5,707 bases of DNA, taken from assembly GCA_947472965.1 (NCBI GenBank), contig CANJEF010000097.1, positions 1 through 5,707 on the forward strand, read 5' to 3'. Positions 5,693 to 5,707 of the stretch are shown here, piece after piece (within the stretch, counting starts at the first letter, position 1; every line of letters starts with the position of its first letter). The notes under the pieces were generated by a model. It was not told where the DNA came from. It searched no databases and was given only the letters and a program-made list of their open reading frames with translations. Origin of the DNA: Sphingobacteriales bacterium (GTDB taxonomy: Bacteria > Bacteroidota > Bacteroidia > Chitinophagales > Chitinophagaceae). The translations under genes were made by a program, and so were the position numbers.

Positions 5693-5707
5693 GTTGTATA
5701 TTTTGAA

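Overview
The window suggests a Bacteroidota chromosome, most likely from the Chitinophagales/Sphingobacteriales side. The DNA is AT-rich with short intergenic gaps, and the starts lack purine-rich Shine-Dalgarno sequences. There is a lipoprotein signal peptide and a signal peptide ending in NGQ. There is also a C-terminal outer-membrane-barrel fragment ending in Phe. This assignment rests on style and not on a marker gene.

Layout from left to right. (1) Positions 1-258 hold the end of an unrecognised plus-strand reading frame, followed by a strong GC hairpin at 286-309 that can stop transcription from both sides. (2) Positions 427-651 carry a minus-strand remnant of a cupin protein, interrupted by an in-frame stop. 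(3) Positions 671-2014 (minus) encode the most interesting gene: a predicted lipoprotein that joins a cytochrome c-like N-terminus (CX4CH) to a C-terminal region carrying the copper-ligand set of peptidylglycine alpha-hydroxylating monooxygenase (PHM). (4) Positions 2144-2333 hold a minus-strand terminator and the last ~48 codons of an outer-membrane beta-barrel or TonB-dependent receptor-like gene. The rest of that gene is missing. (5) Positions 2387-3328 (plus) encode a homocysteine S-methyltransferase (MmuM) with all three zinc cysteines, preceded by an 18-bp palindrome. (6) Positions 3346-3431 hold two copies of a REP-like hairpin between convergent genes. (7) Three minus-strand genes follow: a SOUL-family protein with an N-terminal membrane segment (3441-4043), an exported-looking class I SAM methyltransferase (4137-4850) and a pirin/YhhW-like bicupin (4976-5692, TTG start, possibly extending past the window edge).

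The genes do not form one obvious pathway. Pirin, methyltransferase and SOUL lie in the same direction with gaps of roughly 80-125 bases and could be partly co-transcribed. Two gene remnants, flanking the lipoprotein gene, show that this stretch has been losing and rearranging genes. No tRNA, rRNA, CRISPR array, insertion sequence or phage gene was seen.
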